From a virus, in the IMG/VR virus record IMGVR_UViG_3300006325_000015, positions 1 to 38,543 of that record: a stretch of DNA of 38,543 nucleotides; one strand, written 5' to 3'. The position numbers were made by a program, and so were the translations under genes. This document shows positions 34,239-38,543 of the stretch, in pieces (position 1 is the stretch's first letter; each line of letters starts with the position of its first letter). Under the pieces are notes generated by a model. That model saw only the letters and a program-made list of their open reading frames with translations, made no database searches and was not told the origin of the DNA.

Positions 34239-34790
34239 ATGGAACGATATGCTGTTTTTAATCCAGACACAGGTGAAGTTTTATCATTACCTAACTTTAA
34301 ACCAACAGAAGGAAGTTTTATTGAGGTAGAGCCAAGGAGTGTTGATGGTATTTTAAAAGGTATCGAGCAATTATCTCATTATTGTGTTGAATACTCCAAA
34401 CGTAAAAAACAATACGAATTAAAATCTCGTTTATTAGACGAAATAGACTCATACAATGTCAATGATCTCATATATGAAGTCCCTACTAGAAAGACTAGTA
34501 ATGCAGATTTAACAATAACACAAAATATTAAGGATACTTGTTGGACAATTAGTATAGGTGGTAATCTTAAAGTTAATTTATTGTCACAAAACGTAAGTTT
34601 CAATAATAAATTAAGTTTTAGTGTCACTAGAAAAAATGATCCTAACATTCTTTATAAAACTTTGCAATTTGATTTCGGTAAACTAGAACATAGTCTACCA
34701 TTTACAGAAGATTTTGAATTTCAGGGTGAGCCTGTTTCAATTTATACAATGAAAAGATTTGACAAATATACCTTGGAGGTAATACGATAA
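34239..34790 (+). CDS. hypothetical protein
   Basis: 183 residues, not recognised. Residues 1-40 (RYAVFNPDTGEVLSLPNFKP) look like a small beta module. Residues 45-75 are a charged helix (YSKRKKQYELKSRLLDEIDS). The rest is beta-rich (TCWTISIGGNLKVNL, NNKLSFSVTRKNDPN). No membrane segment or catalytic motif is visible. It starts one base after the glycosyltransferase stop, with GGAG (34229-34232) before it, and ends in TAATG with the next gene, so it belongs to the same transcript. Confidence 0.6.
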   Translation: MERYAVFNPDTGEVLSLPNFKPTEGSFIEVEPRSVDGILKGIEQLSHYCVEYSKRKKQYELKSRLLDEIDSYNVNDLIYEVPTRKTSNADLTITQNIKDTCWTISIGGNLKVNLLSQNVSFNNKLSFSVTRKNDPNILYKTLQFDFGKLEHSLPFTEDFEFQGEPVSIYTMKRFDKYTLEVIR

Positions 34791-35059
34791 TGTTTTATAT
34801 ATGTTTATTAATTTTTCTATTAAATGACGGATTTAGTATGATCCGACATTATAGTCCATACCTACGTGATGTTAGACAACGTCTTATGGATAGAATGACT
34901 AGGAAATGGTTCCTAATTGTTCACAGTACTATTGATATTCTTGCTGTTCTTGGAATGATTTACTTGTGGGAAGCAAAATATGTTTGGGTTTTAATAGCGG
35001 TACCTGTTTTTATGATTGTTTGGTACATTCCGTTATGGTTGAGAAAGCGTAAAGCATGA
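34790..35059 (+). CDS. small inner-membrane protein, unknown function
   Basis: 89 residues with two likely membrane helices at about 41-60 (FLIVHSTIDILAVLGMIYLW) and 64-84, a hydrophobic N-terminus (residues 1-11), a basic loop between (RDVRQRLMDRMTRK) and a positive C-terminal tail (RKRKA). The positive segments suggest that the loop and the tail are cytoplasmic. It overlaps its neighbours on both sides (TAATG with a GGAGG site; ATGA with kdsA). It could anchor the sugar enzymes at the membrane or alter the envelope; neither is shown by the sequence. It does not look like a holin next to a lysin gene, as no lysin is present here. Confidence 0.65.
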   Translation: MFYICLLIFLLNDGFSMIRHYSPYLRDVRQRLMDRMTRKWFLIVHSTIDILAVLGMIYLWEAKYVWVLIAVPVFMIVWYIPLWLRKRKA

Positions 35060-35562
35060 AATTTAAAGTAATAGCAGGACCATGCCAACATGAAAGTTTA
35101 GAACATAGCTTAAAAGTTATAGAGTATTGTAAGTCTACAGTATATAACCAAGAGTTTGATTACTATTTTAAGACTAGTTTTGATAAAGCCAATAGAACTA
35201 GTCTTGATAGTAAGCGTGGAGTAGGTTTAGAGCAAACGCTTATAGATTTTGCAGAAATAAAGTCACGCTTTCCTAAACTTAAGATACTTACAGATGTTCA
35301 TGAACGAGATCAAGTTAGAAAAGTTGCTGGGATAGTAGATGTAATTCAAATTCCAGCGTTTCTTTGTAGACAAACTGATTTAATTAGAGAAGCGTGTGAC
35401 TCGGGATGTATTGTTAACATTAAAAAAGGACAATTTTTATCCCCATATGAAGTTGACGGTATTATGAGTAAAACTAAAGGTGCTAAAGAAGTCTGGATTA
35501 CAGAACGTGGCAGTAGTTTTGGATATAATAATTTAGTTGTTGATATGCGAGTTTACATATAA
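35056..35562 (+). CDS. kdsA: KDO-8-phosphate synthase, N-terminal two thirds (split gene)
   Basis: 168 residues aligning with the start of KdsA, which condenses arabinose 5-phosphate with phosphoenolpyruvate to KDO 8-phosphate for lipopolysaccharide. Family motifs are all present in order: [52 protein letters not shown] and [18 protein letters not shown]. Cys10 in GPC marks the metal-dependent class (the metal-independent class has Asn here). After VVDMR the frame is lost: the family continues SLPIM, but here it reads VYI and stops at 35560-35562. One missing base near 35550 accounts for this. The remaining barrel, with the His, Glu and Asp metal ligands, is in the next ORF. Alone this part should not be active. 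It overlaps the membrane-protein gene by ATGA. Confidence 0.88.
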   Translation: MKFKVIAGPCQHESLEHSLKVIEYCKSTVYNQEFDYYFKTSFDKANRTSLDSKRGVGLEQTLIDFAEIKSRFPKLKILTDVHERDQVRKVAGIVDVIQIPAFLCRQTDLIREACDSGCIVNIKKGQFLSPYEVDGIMSKTKGAKEVWITERGSSFGYNNLVVDMRVYI

Positions 35563-35828
35563 TGAAAGAAGCAGGATATACAGTTATATTTGATGGTACT
35601 CATTCAGTACAGCAACCAGGAGGTATGGGTACATCAACAGGTGGTAACAGAAATCATGTAGCACCGTTATGTAGAGCCGCAGTAGCAGTTGGTGTTGATG
35701 GATTGTTTATGGAAGTACATGATGATCCGGATAATGCACCGTCAGATGGTCCTAATATGTTAACGTTTCCGATGTTTAGGGACGTAATGTATGAAACATC
35801 AAAATTTGTGAAAGCTCGTTATGTCTGA
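35562..35828 (+). CDS. kdsA: KDO-8-phosphate synthase, C-terminal third (split gene)
   Basis: 88 residues continuing KdsA exactly where the previous ORF stops: [21 protein letters not shown], then [39 protein letters not shown]. His14, Glu51 and Asp62 correspond to the metal ligands that pair with Cys10 of the first part, so together all active-site pieces are present. The apparent start Met is the internal Met of the family's SLPIM motif, and no good ribosome site precedes it, unlike other TAATG junctions in this window. Possibilities are a recent one-base deletion, a read or assembly error, or two subunits made by stop-start coupling through TAATG. I favour a one-base indel; an intact protein would be about 257 residues, near family length. 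Confidence 0.85.
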   Translation: MKEAGYTVIFDGTHSVQQPGGMGTSTGGNRNHVAPLCRAAVAVGVDGLFMEVHDDPDNAPSDGPNMLTFPMFRDVMYETSKFVKARYV

Positions 35829-36717
35829 TATTAAACTTGCAGAACAAGATATTATATTTTTAAGCTATGATGAACCTAATGCTGAAAAGAATTATGTTGA
35901 TTTAGTACAAAAAGTACCATGGGCTAAACGGGTTCATGGTGTAGAAGGATCAGATGCCGCTCATAAGGCGTGTGCAGAGTTGTCTGAAACTAAACACTTT
36001 GTTACAGTTGATGGAGATACAATAATTAATCCTACATTTTTAAATGTTGTTCTTGACTTAGATGCGTTAGGCGTAGATGATGATTATCAATTTAGTTGGT
36101 GCGGCAAAGTTAACGTCAATGGGTTAATGTATGGTAATGGTAGTTTAAAAATGTGGACTAAAGACTTTGTTAAGAATATGCGTACACACGAAAACACAGA
36201 TGGTAACGATGATACTATGATAGAGTTTTGCTATTTTGACAATTATTATCAATTAAATGACAACTATAGTGAAAGTATTATTAACTCAACTAAAGCCCAA
36301 GCCTTTAGAGCTGGTTTTAGAGAAGGTGTTAAGATGAGTCTTAACAGAGGGACAAAGGTTACTAATTTAGCAAAAGATGTTTGGTGGCAAAATTATCATA
36401 GATTGTTAATATGGATGAATGTTGGTATTGATGTAGAGTATGGTATATGGGCAATTTATGGTGCTAGAGAAGGTTGTCATCTTGCACTTACTGATTGGGA
36501 CGTTTCACAAACACGAGACTTTACTATCCTTAATAAAATGTGGAATGAAACATATAGTAAAGTAGCAGACGAAGAAATATATCATAGAGTAGGTGAACTT
36601 GGTTGGCGTTTAAATAAATTAGGCTTACCAATGGATCATCAACCGTTGTCAAAGGATCAAAGTAAGTTCTTTAAAACTGTTTACGTTAATACCGATAGGG
36701 TAATAGGTAGAAAATGA
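35821..36717 (+). CDS. GT-A-like glycosyltransferase family protein (DGD motif)
   Basis: 298 residues. Residues 10-40 ([20 protein letters not shown], then [11 protein letters not shown]) and [15 protein letters not shown] (DGD at 64-66) give the layout of a GT-A nucleotide-sugar domain. [19 protein letters not shown] follows, a stretch I recall from marine phage proteins of this type. The second half is helical ([38 protein letters not shown]). It is unlike the two earlier transferase-like genes outside the DxD region. There is no signal peptide. It overlaps the kdsA end by 8 bases, which ties it to KDO or another lipopolysaccharide-type sugar. Glycosyltransferase activity is inferred from the fold-like motif only. 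Confidence 0.55.
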   Translation: MSDIKLAEQDIIFLSYDEPNAEKNYVDLVQKVPWAKRVHGVEGSDAAHKACAELSETKHFVTVDGDTIINPTFLNVVLDLDALGVDDDYQFSWCGKVNVNGLMYGNGSLKMWTKDFVKNMRTHENTDGNDDTMIEFCYFDNYYQLNDNYSESIINSTKAQAFRAGFREGVKMSLNRGTKVTNLAKDVWWQNYHRLLIWMNVGIDVEYGIWAIYGAREGCHLALTDWDVSQTRDFTILNKMWNETYSKVADEEIYHRVGELGWRLNKLGLPMDHQPLSKDQSKFFKTVYVNTDRVIGRK

Positions 36718-37010
36718 GATACTATATAGGAACATTTCGTATGAAAGATGATGAAAGTTCTGATATATGGCACGATACAATTATGCAAGAGCAATTAGGT
36801 GACGTATTAAGTGATGCATTTCTTTATGGTGGAAAGCTAATGGAAGAAAGAAGTGTACCCCAAGACTTTGATATGCTTCATTGCCACATATATGCAACAT
36901 TTAAAGATGAACGTAAAGCTATGTTGTTTCAATTAAAGTATCCACAAGTTAGACCTTCAGAAAAAATCCAACCAGAAGAATATGCAAAAAATTTGAACTG
37001 GGTAGCTTAA
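36714..37010 (+). CDS. hypothetical protein
   Basis: 98 residues, unrecognised. It starts with a strand ([10 protein letters not shown]), has a helix around EQLGDVLSDAFLYGGKLMEE and a second strand pair with HCHIYATFKDERKAMLFQLK; this alpha/beta layout could be a ferredoxin-like fold. There is no membrane segment. It overlaps the preceding gene by ATGA and the radical SAM gene by TAATG, so it is translated with them; an accessory role for the radical SAM protein is possible but not shown. Confidence 0.55.
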   Translation: MRYYIGTFRMKDDESSDIWHDTIMQEQLGDVLSDAFLYGGKLMEERSVPQDFDMLHCHIYATFKDERKAMLFQLKYPQVRPSEKIQPEEYAKNLNWVA

Positions 37011-38386
37011 TGAATGAAATAGACAGAATTAAAAAAGTACTACCTATCACAAACGAGATGTTTAGTCCAACATTTTGTTTAGCTAAATGGCATCATACTA
37101 CTATCTATCTTGCAACAGGTGAAACACATAGTTGTTATCATCCTGCACCGCACCCTATACCATTAGAAGAGTTAAAAGACAATCCTAGTGCGTTACATAA
37201 TACAAAAGAGAAAAAAGCACAACGTAAACAAATGTTATGCGGAGAAAAACCAGAAGGGTGTAACTATTGTTGGAAGATTGAGGCAATGGGTGATAGATAT
37301 ATTAGTGATAGACATATTAAAACAGCAAGTATATACACACGTGAACGTGTTCAAGAGATTGAAAGGGAAGATGATGACTTTAATATCAATCCTGAATACA
37401 TAGAAATTAGTTTTTCAAATGAATGTAACTTCAAATGTGGGTATTGTCACCCCAAAGCCAGTAGTAGATACTGGAAAGAGATAGAAGATCATGGTCCTTA
37501 TAGTATGTCAAGTACACATAAGCAAGATATTGACTGGTTTAAGGTGTATGATAGGGAAGAAGAAAACCCCTATGTAGAAGCATGGTGGAAATGGTGGCCT
37601 GAAGTTAGTAAGACGTTAAACATATTACGCATTACTGGCGGAGAACCCTTAATGCACAAGAGTTTGTGGGACTTGTTTGACAAGTTAGATAAAGATCCTA
37701 AACCTCATATACAAATAGAAGTTAATAGTAATATGGGTGTTAAGCCTGCGTTGGTACATAAGCTAACAGAGAAGGTTAAGATGTTAAGGGCAGGCAATAA
37801 GATTAGAAGTTTTAAACTTTATACTAGTATTGATACGTGGGGACCTCGTGCCGAGTACGCTCGTACAGGGTTAGATATTAAATTATGGGAAGAAAATTTA
37901 GATTATTATTTAAGTAACACAGGTTGGCCCGTAACTTTTATGATTACTTTTAATATTTTTTCTGTAACTAGTTTTACTTTATTATTAGAAAAAATTCTTG
38001 AGTGGAGAACAAAATATAACTCCACTGACAATGAAACACAATGGCAACGTATAAGATTCGACACCCCTCATCTAAAAGAACCTAGCATATACGATATGAA
38101 TATTTTACCAAAAGACGACTTTATGCCGTATATGTTTCAACATTTGGATTTTTTACAAGATAATGAGAGAGAAGGAGATAGAACAAAGTTCAGTGTCATT
38201 GAAGTTGAGAAATTTCGGCGTGTAGTAGATTATATGAGAACTACTCATTATGAAGAAGCAAAACTTAAACAAGCTCGTACTGATTTTTATCATTGGTTTA
38301 CTGAGTTTGATAAAAGGAGAGAATGTAGTTTAGTTGAAACGTTTCCAGAACTACAAAAATTTTATAATGACTGCAAACAGCTCTAA
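37010..38386 (+). CDS. twitch-domain radical SAM protein
   Basis: 458 residues. The radical SAM core has NECNFKCGYC, a CxxxCxxC (Cys139, 143, 146) for the catalytic 4Fe-4S cluster, and ITGGEPL (about 208-214), the SAM-contacting GGE motif. Before the core lies a second Cys set (Cys23, Cys42, Cys84, Cys87; also Cys77) in the order FCLAKWHH, SCYHP, GCNYC, the pattern of an N-terminal twitch-type auxiliary cluster. It therefore probably binds two Fe-S clusters and makes radical chemistry on a sugar, peptide or nucleotide; the substrate is unknown. It overlaps its neighbours (TAATG at the start, 20 bases at the end with a second protein of the same type). Confidence 0.85.
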   Translation: MNEIDRIKKVLPITNEMFSPTFCLAKWHHTTIYLATGETHSCYHPAPHPIPLEELKDNPSALHNTKEKKAQRKQMLCGEKPEGCNYCWKIEAMGDRYISDRHIKTASIYTRERVQEIEREDDDFNINPEYIEISFSNECNFKCGYCHPKASSRYWKEIEDHGPYSMSSTHKQDIDWFKVYDREEENPYVEAWWKWWPEVSKTLNILRITGGEPLMHKSLWDLFDKLDKDPKPHIQIEVNSNMGVKPALVHKLTEKVKMLRAGNKIRSFKLYTSIDTWGPRAEYARTGLDIKLWEENLDYYLSNTGWPVTFMITFNIFSVTSFTLLLEKILEWRTKYNSTDNETQWQRIRFDTPHLKEPSIYDMNILPKDDFMPYMFQHLDFLQDNEREGDRTKFSVIEVEKFRRVVDYMRTTHYEEAKLKQARTDFYHWFTEFDKRRECSLVETFPELQKFYNDCKQL

Positions 38387-38543
38387 AACACTATGTATTC
38401 TTCCGTGGCTTCATATGTATGTCAATGCAGATGGTAAAGTATTACCTTGTTGTATAGGCGATTATAATAAACCATTAGGAAATACACATACAAATTCTAT
38501 AAAAGATATTTGGAATAGTCCTGAATATAAAAAAATGCGTTTG
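38367..38543 (+). CDS. second twitch-type radical SAM protein (partial, cut by window end)
   Basis: 59 open codons from the ATG at 38367, overlapping the previous gene by 20 bases. The segment CILPWLHMYVNADGKVLPCC (Cys10, 28, 29), followed by KPLGNTHTNSIKDIWNSPEY, is the N-terminal auxiliary-cluster part typical of twitch or SPASM-like radical SAM proteins, with the family's N.....I..IWNS..Y pattern. The catalytic CxxxCxxC would lie beyond the window. The ribosome site is weak (AAAATTTTATA before the ATG), so it probably relies on coupling to the upstream gene. Confidence 0.7.
   Translation, partial: MTANSSKTLCILPWLHMYVNADGKVLPCCIGDYNKPLGNTHTNSIKDIWNSPEYKKMRL

Noticed and set aside
35540-35564. 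Programmed -1 frameshift joining the kdsA halves
   Set aside because: No X XXY YYZ slippery site or obvious downstream hairpin was seen; an indel or TAATG coupling explains it more simply. Not excluded.

Overview
The window is a stretch of a tailed phage genome of the T4-like myovirus superfamily, of the marine type (relatives of cyanophages and pelagiphages). The reasons are a T4-type late sigma factor (gp55) at the left edge, a baseplate run recognisable as gp48, gp53, hub, gp5, gp25 and gp6, several T4-like late promoters (core xxTAAATA), strongly AT-rich DNA, and tightly packed genes with TAATG or ATGA junctions. The host cannot be named from this sequence. No rRNA, tRNA, CRISPR, transposase or integrase was seen, and there is no gene-free stretch longer than about 80 bases.

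Layout. 1-766 (minus strand): partial gene 55, with its own sigma70-like promoter. 767-844: a divergent control region where that promoter abuts a late promoter firing rightward. 845-10470: baseplate hub and wedge genes (gp48, gp53, 921-aa hub candidate, gp5 without a lysozyme domain, gp25, gp6). 10470-25190: one 14.7-kb gene for a 4906-residue baseplate/tail protein, a mosaic of a cupredoxin-like module, four CBM5/12-like modules, a seven-bladed FG-GAP-like propeller split by insertions, Gly-rich beta modules and tandem C-terminal beta modules. 25212-32157: five further structural genes, including three fibre proteins that share an N-terminal module, one of them with a gp12-like tail collar domain. 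32214-38543: a compact run of a small conserved gene, three GT-A-type glycosyltransferase-like genes, a small membrane protein, KDO-8-phosphate synthase (kdsA) split in two by a one-base shift, unknown small genes, and two overlapping genes for twitch-type radical SAM proteins, the second cut by the window end.

How it fits together. gp55 is expressed leftward from a host-type promoter. It would then direct RNA polymerase to the late promoters at 818, 6982, 25186, 29714 and 32183, each 19-24 bases before a start codon. The first four drive virion genes. The fifth is the only promoter seen for the sugar and radical SAM cassette, so that cassette is probably expressed late, together with tail fibres. 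This raises the possibility that it modifies a virion or late cell-surface component. That last step is inference.
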